From positions 30,064 to 42,565 of the forward strand of contig CARUOB010000022.1 of assembly GCA_949076555.1 (NCBI GenBank): DNA of 12,502 nucleotides, written 5' to 3'. This stretch comes from an uncultured Lachnospiraceae bacterium. Lineage in GTDB: Bacteria > Bacillota > Clostridia > Lachnospirales > Lachnospiraceae. Below the pieces are notes generated by a model. It did not search any database. It was not told the origin of the DNA and saw only the letters and a list, made by a program, of their open reading frames with translations. A program made the translations under genes and the position numbers. The first letter of the stretch is position 1; each line of letters starts with the position of its first letter. Of this stretch, positions 5,432 to 12,448 are shown piece after piece.

Positions 5432-7180
5432 TTGACAGAAGGAAAGATAAATCATAAAACCTATCACAGAAGTAAGACGGTAACGGTGTTTTTTCTGTGC
5501 GCGCTGGTGCTTTTCGGACTGGCGGGAAGACTGGCCTATCTGATGGTGTTCCAGTCTGAGTATTACTCCCAGAAGGCCAGAGAGCTGCATGAGAGGGAGA
5601 GAAGCATCAAGGCGGCAAGAGGGCGCATTATAGACGCCAACGGTAAGATTCTGGCGGACAATAAGACGGTCTGTACGGTTTCCGTGATTCACAGTCAGAT
5701 TACGGACGCAGAGGAGGTGATCGACGTCCTCTCTAAGGAGCTTGGACTGTCGGAGGAGTATGTGAGAAAGCGGGTGGAGAAATATTCTTCCATCGAGAAA
5801 ATAAAGAGCAATGTGGAAAAAGCGGTGGGGGATTCCATCAGAGCCAGAGCCCTTGACGGGGTCAAAGTGGATGAGGACTACAAGCGGTACTATCCTTACG
5901 ATACATTGGCTTCCAAGGCGCTTGGATTTACCGGAGGGGACAATCAGGGGATCATAGGGCTTGAGGTTGTCTATGAAGAATATTTGAAGGGCGAAGCGGG
6001 AACGATCTTAACGGTGACCGACGCCAAGGGCGTGGAGCAGGACGAGGAGGGAGAAGAGAGGGTGGAACCGGTGAGCGGCCGCGATCTCTATGTCAGTCTG
6101 GATATCAATATCCAGAGCTACGCCACCCAGCTCGCCATGCAGACCATGGAGACCAAGGAGGCGGACCGCGTTTCCATTCTGGTGATGAATCCCCAGAACG
6201 GAGAGATTCTGGCAATGGTGGATGTGCCGGAGTTTGACCTGAACAATCCATATACACTGCAAAGCGGCATGGACGCGCTGGCTTTCTCCGAGAAAAAGCG
6301 GCAGGAGCTTTTAAACGCCATGTGGAGAAACGGCTGCATCAACGACACTTACGAGCCTGGCTCCACTTTCAAGATCATCACGGCGGCTGCCGGGCTGGAA
6401 TCGGGGGCGGTGAAACCGACGGACACCTTCAGTTGTCCCGGCTTTATCATGGTGGAGGACCGGAAAATCCGCTGTCACAAGGTGGGGGGACACGGCGCGG
6501 AGGATTTCGTGCAAGGTACCATGAACTCCTGCAATCCGGTCTTTATCACGGTGGGGCTTCGCATCGGCGTGGAGCGGTATTACTCCTATTTCCGACAGTT
6601 CGGGCTTTTGGATAAGACGGGGATCGACCTGCCGGGCGAGGCGGGGACGATCATGCACAAGATGGAAAACATCGGCCCGGTGGAGCTTGCCACCATCTCC
6701 TTCGGACAGTCCTTCCAGATCACGCCGATCCAGCTTGCCACCACGGCGGCGTCCATCGTCAACGGCGGCAGACGAATCACGCCCCATTTTGCGGTGCGTG
6801 CGGCGCGTGCGGACGGGAGCGACAGCCAGTCCTTCACCTACCCGGTGAGAGAGCATGTGGTGTCCGACGAGACATCAGAGACCATGCGTTACATTTTAGA
6901 GCAGGTGGTGGCGGAAGGAAGCGGCAAAAACGGCGCGGTGGAAGGGTACAAGGTGGGGGGAAAGACGGCTACCAGCCAGACGCTACCCCGCGGGAGCGGC
7001 AAGTACATCGCCTCTTTCCTGGGCTTTGCCCCGGCGGACAATCCGCAGGTTTTGGCACTGGCGATCATCCATAATCCGCAGGGGACTTATTACGGCGGAC
7101 AGATCGCCGCGCCGGTGGTGAGACAGCTTTTTGAGAATATTCTTCCATATTTGGACGAAAAGATATATACTGGTAAGTAA
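5432..7180 (+). CDS. Class B penicillin-binding protein (SpoVD/FtsI-like) with KTA motif
   Basis: A 582-aa bitopic D,D-transpeptidase. It has a basic N-terminus, a membrane anchor at about 16-40, the pedestal-domain start ARGRIIDANG at 62-71, active-site STFK at 311-314 and SCN at 366-368. At the third motif position it has K511-T512-A513 instead of KTG. It ends soon after the catalytic domain and lacks the PASTA domain of Bacillus SpoVD. Start: TTG 5432, with a stop four codons upstream and GTGAGG (5419-5424) at 7-nt spacing; no other start precedes the membrane anchor. The pbpB-spoVD order upstream of mraY in Bacillus suggests SpoVD equivalence, that is, spore-cortex or division synthesis with the SEDS partner encoded downstream. 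The sequence alone does not decide between spore and vegetative roles. Confidence 0.92.
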   Translation: MTEGKINHKTYHRSKTVTVFFLCALVLFGLAGRLAYLMVFQSEYYSQKARELHERERSIKAARGRIIDANGKILADNKTVCTVSVIHSQITDAEEVIDVLSKELGLSEEYVRKRVEKYSSIEKIKSNVEKAVGDSIRARALDGVKVDEDYKRYYPYDTLASKALGFTGGDNQGIIGLEVVYEEYLKGEAGTILTVTDAKGVEQDEEGEERVEPVSGRDLYVSLDINIQSYATQLAMQTMETKEADRVSILVMNPQNGEILAMVDVPEFDLNNPYTLQSGMDALAFSEKKRQELLNAMWRNGCINDTYEPGSTFKIITAAAGLESGAVKPTDTFSCPGFIMVEDRKIRCHKVGGHGAEDFVQGTMNSCNPVFITVGLRIGVERYYSYFRQFGLLDKTGIDLPGEAGTIMHKMENIGPVELATISFGQSFQITPIQLATTAASIVNGGRRITPHFAVRAARADGSDSQSFTYPVREHVVSDETSETMRYILEQVVAEGSGKNGAVEGYKVGGKTATSQTLPRGSGKYIASFLGFAPADNPQVLALAIIHNPQGTYYGGQIAAPVVRQLFENILPYLDEKIYTGK

Positions 7181-7210
7181 TGGACTTGTGATAAGGAGTG
7201 GGAGATAAGC

Positions 7211-8167
7211 ATGAACAGTGTCATTTTAATTTCGGTTTTGGTATCTTTTGCGATCAGTGTGTTTCTGGGGCCTGTGGTCATCCCTTTTCTGCGCAGGCTG
7301 AAAGTGGGGCAGACGGAGCGGGCAGAAGGGCCGGAGAGTCATTTGAAGAAAAACGGGACGCCCACCATGGGAGGCATTCTGATACTGATGAGTGTGGTGA
7401 TCACTTCCCTCCTTTTCGTACGGGATTATCCGGGCATTATTCCGGTGCTGTTTCTCACGCTTGGCTTCGGGCTGGTAGGATTTCTGGACGACTACATCAA
7501 GGTGGTTTTAAAACGTTCCATGGGGCTTCGGGCATGGCAGAAGTTTGCCCTGCAGTTTCTCGTAACGGGTGTTTTCGTCTTTTATCTGCAAAGATATACG
7601 GATGTTTCACTGGCGATGAAGGTGCCTTTTCTGGACGGGGTGTATCTGGATCTTGGCTGGATGAATATTCCGTTTTTGTTCTTTGTGGTGATCGGGACGG
7701 TGAACGGCACGAACTTTACGGACGGTCTGGACGGTCTGGCAAGCTCTGTGACGGTGCTTGTTGCGACCTTCTTTACGGTGGTGGCGATCGGTACCGCCAG
7801 CGGCATTGAACCGATTACATGCGCGGTGGTGGGGGCGCTTTTGGGCTTCCTGCTCTTCAATGTACATCCGGCAAGTGTTTTTATGGGGGACACCGGGTCG
7901 CTTGCGCTTGGCGGCTTCGTGGCGGCAGCGGCGTATATGATGCAGATGCCGCTCTTCATTGTGATTGTAGGTTTTATCTATGTAGCCGAGGTATTGTCGG
8001 TTATGATGCAGGTGACTTATTTTAAACTGACAGGCGGTAAGCGGATCTTTAAGATGGCGCCGATCCACCACCATTTTGAGCTGTGCGGATGGTCGGAGAC
8101 GAGGGTGGTGGCCGTATTTTCGATCGTGACGGCGCTGCTTTGTCTTGTGGCGCTGATGGGGATATGA
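7211..8167 (+). CDS. mraY: Phospho-N-acetylmuramoyl-pentapeptide transferase
   Basis: A 318-aa polytopic membrane enzyme that transfers phospho-MurNAc-pentapeptide from UDP to undecaprenyl phosphate, forming lipid I. Hallmarks are PTMGG at 51-55, the catalytic aspartate pair D93-D94 in GFLDDYIK, GTNFTDGLDGL at 166-176 (N168, D171, D174), FMGDTGS at 224-230 with D227, and the late-loop histidine triad PIHHHFE at 284-290. About ten hydrophobic spans are visible and the length is typical. Start: ATG 7211 with GGGAG (7200-7204) at 6-nt spacing and a further AAGGAG (7193-7198) upstream. It follows the second PBP by 30 nt. In Bacillus murE lies between spoVD and mraY; here it is missing. Confidence 0.98.
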   Translation: MNSVILISVLVSFAISVFLGPVVIPFLRRLKVGQTERAEGPESHLKKNGTPTMGGILILMSVVITSLLFVRDYPGIIPVLFLTLGFGLVGFLDDYIKVVLKRSMGLRAWQKFALQFLVTGVFVFYLQRYTDVSLAMKVPFLDGVYLDLGWMNIPFLFFVVIGTVNGTNFTDGLDGLASSVTVLVATFFTVVAIGTASGIEPITCAVVGALLGFLLFNVHPASVFMGDTGSLALGGFVAAAAYMMQMPLFIVIVGFIYVAEVLSVMMQVTYFKLTGGKRIFKMAPIHHHFELCGWSETRVVAVFSIVTALLCLVALMGI

Positions 8168-8362
8168 CAGTTTGGCCGGACCGAATTTTTCTGATGAATC
8201 GTGCTTGCACGAATCTGACATGTAAATGACGGTCTGAGAGAACGACCGGTATAACGAACCGATTGAGCAATGCGCACTCCAGAGCTGTGAAACGGTGGGG
8301 AGCGCCAGAGGCGCGGTTTGCGAGTGGGCGTGGCGAAGCGATTGACAAAGTGAGGTGGGAAT
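8168..8362 (+). other. 195-nt structured linker between mraY and murD
   Basis: No convincing gene and no clear promoter. Visible structures are a hairpin with TCGTG/CACGA arms around a CTTG loop (8199-8212), a 5-bp CGGTC/GACCG pair (8230-8248), and a nested dyad from 8275 to 8326. In the nested dyad, CACTC pairs with GAGTG on the outside, AAAC with GTTT inside it, and GCGCC/GGCGC forms a 3-nt-loop core at 8302-8314. CGATTGA occurs on both sides of this dyad, at 8260-8266 and 8339-8345. The end carries the murD SD (AGGTGG, 8353-8358). Confidence 0.5.
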
Positions 8363-9730
8363 ATGGATTTACAGGGGAAAAAAGTTCTGGTAGTCGGTTC
8401 CGGTTTAAGCGGAACGGGGGCTGTGGCGGCTTTGTGTCATGCCGGAGCACAGCCGCTCCTATTTGATGAAAACGAGAAATTAACGATAGAAGAAGTGCGG
8501 GGGAAACTGACACCCGGCACGGAGGCTGAAATTGTGATCGGCACATTGTCCAAGGAACAAAGGGACTCGGTGGAGCTTGTGGTCTTAAGCCCGGGTGTTC
8601 CCACGGATACGGCCTTTGTGGAGGACTTTCGAAAAAGAGGTGTGAAGATCTGGGGCGAGATCGAGCTTGCCTATGAGCTGGGGAAGGGCACGGTCATCGC
8701 CATCACGGGGACGAACGGAAAGACCACCACCACCTCTCTTGTGGGGGCGATTATGGCGGCCCACTATAAGGACGTGGACGTGGTGGGAAATATCGGGAAC
8801 CCTTATACGCTGACGGCGCTTGACGCCACGGAGGAGACCGTGACGGTGGCGGAGATCAGCAGCTTTCAGCTAGAGACGATCGATCGGTTCCGGCCGAAGG
8901 TTTCCGCGATCTTAAACATTACGCCAGATCATTTAAACCGTCATCACACGATGGAAAACTATGCGGCGGCGAAGGAAGCCGTCTGTAAAAACCAGACGAA
9001 GGCGCAGACCTGTGTCCTGAACTATGAGAACAGCTATACAAGAGATTTTGGAAAGAGGTGTCCGGCGCAGGTCGTGTGGTTTTCTTCGGAGAGAAAGCTG
9101 GAGAACGGTTTTTATCTGGAAGGGGAAGAAATTTTCCTTGCAAAGGGCGGCGAGAGCGAAAGGCTCATGAATATACACGATATGAAGCTGGTGGGCGTGT
9201 GTAACGTGGAGAACGTGATGGCGGCCATGGCGGTTACGATGGCCTGCGGTGTGCCGATGGAGGAAATTTTGTCGGTGATCAGAGTGTTTTCGCCGGTGGA
9301 GCACAGGATTGAGTTTGTGGCCACGAAGCGGGGCGTGGATTATTACAATGACTCCAAGGGAACAAATCCGGACGCGGCCATACAGGGCATCCGGGCCATG
9401 GACCGGCCGACGGTACTGATCGGCGGCGGGTATGACAAACAGAGCGAATACGACGAGTGGATCGAGTCCTTTGGCGGCAAGGTGAAATGTCTGGTTCTGA
9501 TCGGACAGACGCGGGAAAAGATAGCGGCGTGCGCGAAGGACCACGGGCTTACGGACATCGTGCTGGCGGATACCTTTGAGGAGGCTTTCTCGGTATGTGT
9601 GGAGAAGGCGGAGCCGGGGGATGCTGTTTTACTGTCTCCCGCCTGCGCGAGCTGGGGGATGTTCCCGAACTATGAAGTGAGGGGACAGCGGTTTAAAGAA
9701 CTGGTGAATCGGATGGAGGAGAGTTGTTAG
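8363..9730 (+). CDS. murD: UDP-N-acetylmuramoyl-L-alanine--D-glutamate ligase
   Basis: A 455-aa cytoplasmic Mur ligase that adds D-glutamate to UDP-MurNAc-L-Ala using ATP. It has an N-terminal nucleotide-sugar-binding domain (VLVVGSGLSG, 8-17), the P-loop GTNGKTTTT at 116-124, AEISSFQLE at 163-171, LNITPDHLNRH at 184-194, and a probable carbamylated lysine K204 in ENYAAAKEAV. HRIEF follows at 314-318, YNDSKGTN at 328-335 (the Mur ligase C-terminal DSKGTN motif) and LLSPACASWGMF at 423-434. SSFQLE and DSKGTN in this arrangement indicate MurD rather than MurC, MurE or MurF. The ATG at 8363 has AGGTGG at 8353-8358. Its TAG stop shares one base with the ftsW GTG start. Confidence 0.97.
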   Translation: MDLQGKKVLVVGSGLSGTGAVAALCHAGAQPLLFDENEKLTIEEVRGKLTPGTEAEIVIGTLSKEQRDSVELVVLSPGVPTDTAFVEDFRKRGVKIWGEIELAYELGKGTVIAITGTNGKTTTTSLVGAIMAAHYKDVDVVGNIGNPYTLTALDATEETVTVAEISSFQLETIDRFRPKVSAILNITPDHLNRHHTMENYAAAKEAVCKNQTKAQTCVLNYENSYTRDFGKRCPAQVVWFSSERKLENGFYLEGEEIFLAKGGESERLMNIHDMKLVGVCNVENVMAAMAVTMACGVPMEEILSVIRVFSPVEHRIEFVATKRGVDYYNDSKGTNPDAAIQGIRAMDRPTVLIGGGYDKQSEYDEWIESFGGKVKCLVLIGQTREKIAACAKDHGLTDIVLADTFEEAFSVCVEKAEPGDAVLLSPACASWGMFPNYEVRGQRFKELVNRMEESC

Positions 9731-10896
9731 TGGCGCAGAGAAACGCATCCCGGAGGGGACAACAAAAGGGCGAGAGTTTTATGGATTACAGCCTGCTGTT
9801 TATCGTGCTTTTTCTTGTGGGCTTCGGCATGGTCATGGTCTTTTCCTCAAGTTCCTATGAGGCAAATTTAAAGCTGGGGGATTCCACCAGATATTTGAGA
9901 CAGCAGCTTTTGGCATCCATTCTGGGACTGGTGGCTATGATGGTGGTGGCGAACATTCCCTATCATTTTTGGGAACGGTTTGCGGTGCCGGCCTATATCG
10001 GGTCCGCTGTGCTGATTTTACTGATCATTCCTTTCGGTTACAGCTCCGGCGGCGCGACGCGCTGGCTGTACATAGGCCCGCTTTCTCTGCAGGTGGCGGA
10101 GGTGGCGAAGCTGGGCATGATTCTGTTTTTATCCAGTCTGATTTGTCAAATGGGAAAGAAGATACGGACCAACAAAGGGTTTATGCTTGTGCTGCTGATA
10201 CCGATGCCGATTGCGCTGATGATCTGGCAGATTACCAACAACTTAAGTTCGGCGATCATTGTCATGGCGATTGCGGTTCTGATGCTGTTCGTGTCCTGCC
10301 CGGACTACAAGCGGTTCTTTCTTCTGGGACTGCTTACGCTTGCGGGGGCGGCGGCTGCGGTTTTTTATGTGGTGCAGACGGCGCAGGCCCATGTGGATGA
10401 TCTGGATTTCCGCGGTGCGCGTGTGCTGGCGTGGCTAGATCCGGAGGCATACTCCAGCGATACCGGGTTCCAGACGCTGCAGGCGCTCTATGCGATCGGA
10501 AGCGGCGGCGTGCTCGGCAAAGGTCTGGGGCAGAGTATGCAGAAGAGAGGCTTTCTGCCGGAGGCGCAGAACGATATGATTTTTTCGATTATCTGCGAGG
10601 AGCTTGGGCTTTTCGGTGGGATCGCCGTTATCATTATGTTCCTGATGCTGATCTGGCGGCTTATGATCATCGCGAACAATGCGCCGGATCTGTACGGCGC
10701 GCTTCTGGTGGTGGGTGTGATGGGGCATATAGCCGTTCAAGTTATTCTGAACATAGCCGTGGTTACTAACACGATTCCCAATACCGGAATTTCCCTTCCC
10801 TTTATCAGTTACGGCGGGTCTTCCGTCATGTTTTTGCTGATTGAAATAGGGATCACTCTGAGTGTGGCAAAGGGAATCCGTTTAAAAGATTTGTAA
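9730..10896 (+). CDS. ftsW: SEDS-family lipid II glycosyltransferase (FtsW/SpoVE)
   Basis: A 388-aa polytopic SEDS protein that polymerises glycan strands with a partner class B PBP. The N-terminus is basic (MAQRNASRRG) and about ten membrane helices follow. The block PEAQNDMIFSIICEELG at 278-294 holds D282, which aligns with the catalytic aspartate of the family. The hallmark NTGISLPFISYGGSS spans 351-365. Start: GTG 9730 is chosen because GGAGGAG (9715-9721) is 8 nt away. A TTG at 9724 is too near that SD, while an ATG at 9781 would drop the basic tail. The start overlaps the murD stop (TAGTG), implying translational coupling. Position matches spoVE of Bacillus; with two PBPs upstream, either could be its partner. 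FtsW or SpoVE identity cannot be settled here. Confidence 0.95.
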   Translation: MAQRNASRRGQQKGESFMDYSLLFIVLFLVGFGMVMVFSSSSYEANLKLGDSTRYLRQQLLASILGLVAMMVVANIPYHFWERFAVPAYIGSAVLILLIIPFGYSSGGATRWLYIGPLSLQVAEVAKLGMILFLSSLICQMGKKIRTNKGFMLVLLIPMPIALMIWQITNNLSSAIIVMAIAVLMLFVSCPDYKRFFLLGLLTLAGAAAAVFYVVQTAQAHVDDLDFRGARVLAWLDPEAYSSDTGFQTLQALYAIGSGGVLGKGLGQSMQKRGFLPEAQNDMIFSIICEELGLFGGIAVIIMFLMLIWRLMIIANNAPDLYGALLVVGVMGHIAVQVILNIAVVTNTIPNTGISLPFISYGGSSVMFLLIEIGITLSVAKGIRLKDL

Positions 10897-10966
10897 GGAC
10901 AAGATAATTTTTTGTCGAAAATCCATATAGATAGAATAGGTCATAAATAGAAACAGAGGTAAGTTT

Positions 10967-12217
10967 ATGGACGCTGTTCGTATCTATGGTGGAAACTGTC
11001 TCTCGGGACAGACGAAGATACAAGGGTCAAAAAATGCCTCGCTGCCGATTCTGGCGGCGACACTTTTGATAGACGGTACCTGTGAGATCGAGAACTGCCC
11101 GGATATTTCGGATGTATACCATATGCTGCGGCTTTTGGAAAGTCTGGGATGCCGGGTCTGCAGAAGGGCGGACGTGATCCGCATCAACACCTGTGGTGTG
11201 GCCGAGTGCGATATGCCTGCCGATTCCGTGGGGGTGATGCGCTCCTCGATTATGCTTCTCGGGGCGCTGCTTGCCCGTATGGGTGAGGTTGCCATGGAAT
11301 ATCCGGGAGGCTGCGTGATCGGGAAACGGCCCATCGACCAGCACTTGCGCGCGCTACGGCGTATGGGTGTGGAGATTATGGAGGGGCCGGAGGAGTTTTG
11401 CGCCAGAGCTGGGCGGCTTCACGGCGCGGTGCATAAACTGCCTTTTGTCAGCGTGGGCGTGACGGAAAATCTGATTTTGGCGGCGGTTCTGGCGGAGGGG
11501 GAGACGGTGATCCATCCGGCGGCCAGAGAGCCGGAGATACAGGCGTTGTGCGAATTTCTGGTAAGCGCCGGTGGCAGGATAAGCGGCGTGGGGACAGACC
11601 GGTTGGTGATCGAGGGGGTGAAGAAACTGCATCCCGTGCGATTCCGTGTACCGGCCGACCGGATCGTGGCTGGCACATATCTGGCGGCCTGCATGTGTGC
11701 CGGAGGTCATGTCTTTTTGGAGGATGCGCCCTGCAGCCAGATGGAGAGTGTGCTTGTCTGTGCGCAGAAAATGGGTGTACGCCTGTCTGCGTTGCCGGAG
11801 GGCCTTCTGGTGGAGGGCAGGGCGTGCCGCAGGCTCAATGAGAATCTGGTGACAGCGGTTTATCCCGGATTTCCCACGGATTTACAGTCCCTTTTCATGG
11901 CCGCCATGGCCATTTCGGGACAGGGCGGGCGGATTGTGGAGACGGTTTTTGAGAATCGATACCGGATCGTGCCTGAACTTTTGAAAATGGGAGCAGACAT
12001 TCGAGTGGAGGGAAACTGTGCCTGCATCTTCGGCGGCAGGCGGCTTTGTAATACCATTGTGGAGGCGAAAGAGCTTCGGGGCGGGGCGGCCCTTGTAGTG
12101 GCGGCGCTTGCGGCGGAGGGCACGGGCATCGTGACAAACCGCCATTATATTGACCGGGGGTATGAAGATATTACAAGAAGCCTGCGGGAGCTGGGGGCGG
12201 ATGTGGAACTAGCATAG
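10967..12217 (+). CDS. murA: UDP-N-acetylglucosamine 1-carboxyvinyltransferase
   Basis: A 416-aa EPSP-synthase-fold enzyme that transfers enolpyruvate from PEP to UDP-GlcNAc, the first committed step of peptidoglycan synthesis. Key residues are present: K22 in GSKNASLPIL, the PEP- and fosfomycin-reactive cysteine C116 in PGGCVIGKRPID, D305 in YPGFPTDLQ, R371 in ELRGGAA and R397 in IDRGYED. C116 predicts a fosfomycin-sensitive type. The ATG at 10967 follows AGAGG (10955-10959) at 7 nt. The 70-nt gap after ftsW holds a weak 7-bp hairpin (10898-10916) and a TAGAAT (10932-10937) whose best -35 (TTGTCG, 10912) is only 14 bp away, so a separate promoter is doubtful. The protein has 18 cysteines, unusually many. 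Firmicutes often have two MurA paralogues; which this is cannot be told. Confidence 0.96.
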   Translation: MDAVRIYGGNCLSGQTKIQGSKNASLPILAATLLIDGTCEIENCPDISDVYHMLRLLESLGCRVCRRADVIRINTCGVAECDMPADSVGVMRSSIMLLGALLARMGEVAMEYPGGCVIGKRPIDQHLRALRRMGVEIMEGPEEFCARAGRLHGAVHKLPFVSVGVTENLILAAVLAEGETVIHPAAREPEIQALCEFLVSAGGRISGVGTDRLVIEGVKKLHPVRFRVPADRIVAGTYLAACMCAGGHVFLEDAPCSQMESVLVCAQKMGVRLSALPEGLLVEGRACRRLNENLVTAVYPGFPTDLQSLFMAAMAISGQGGRIVETVFENRYRIVPELLKMGADIRVEGNCACIFGGRRLCNTIVEAKELRGGAALVVAALAAEGTGIVTNRHYIDRGYEDITRSLRELGADVELA

Positions 12218-12282
12218 AGTGAAAAGAACTTCTAAAGCTCAGCAGCAATGGCTGCTTCGCTAAGAACTTCTAAGTTTCACTC
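12217..12282. repeat. 66-bp imperfect dyad with internal direct repeats, after murA
   Basis: GAGTGAAA (12217-12224) and TTTCACTC (12275-12282) are perfect inverted ends. Inside, AAGAACTTCTAA occurs twice in direct orientation (12224-12235 and 12262-12273). The centre is a perfect hairpin, AGCAGC (12241-12246), loop AATG, GCTGCT (12251-12256), with flanking AGC and GCT (12236-12238, 12259-12261) extending the symmetry. No T-run follows. It begins on the last base of the murA stop codon. Confidence 0.6.
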
Positions 12283-12284
12283 AA

Positions 12285-12418
12285 GAGAATGCCTGAAATA
12301 CGGCATTCTCTGCACGGAATGAGTGAGGCTGAGAGGTATTCTCCGCATGGGCTGAGAGAGGTTGAGATAAGCATTCTCCGCGCAGGGTGAATGAAGTTGA
12401 GATAGGCATTCTCCGCAC
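12285..12418. repeat. Tandem 33-35-bp repeats headed by a GCATTCTC hairpin
   Basis: Three full units begin at 12302 (33 bp), 12335 (35 bp) and 12370 (35 bp); a partial unit starts at 12405. Each starts with (G/A)G(C/T)ATTCTC(C/T)GC, and the full units end in a G(T/C)TGAGA-like block. The first unit also pairs with 12285-12293 (GAGAATGCC) to form a 9-bp stem with an 8-nt loop. No long frame-preserving protein is evident and the units are diverged. It looks like an intergenic tandem repeat lying between murA and the next gene's SD. Confidence 0.7.
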
Positions 12419-12448
12419 TCCTTGTGCTGTGGGAAATGAGGTTTGCAG

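Noticed and set aside
7198..7809. Plus-strand open frame overlapping mraY
   Set aside because: Frame-shifted shadow of mraY, whose own frame carries every catalytic motif.
8049..8546. Minus-strand open frame and the plus-strand frame at 8263-8466 in the mraY-murD gap
   Set aside because: Low-complexity, Arg/Ser/Pro-rich translations that extend into neighbouring genes. No SD or family resemblance supports them.
9724..9729. TTG start for ftsW at 9724
   Set aside because: Only 2 nt from the GGAGGAG SD; GTG 9730 has proper spacing.
10912..10937. Separate promoter for murA (TTGTCG and TAGAAT)
   Set aside because: The 14-bp spacer is too short for a sigma-A promoter, and other pairings give no recognisable -35.
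12302..12418. Possible CRISPR array
   Set aside because: The units are contiguous and diverged along their whole length, with no constant repeat separated by unique spacers, and no cas genes are present.
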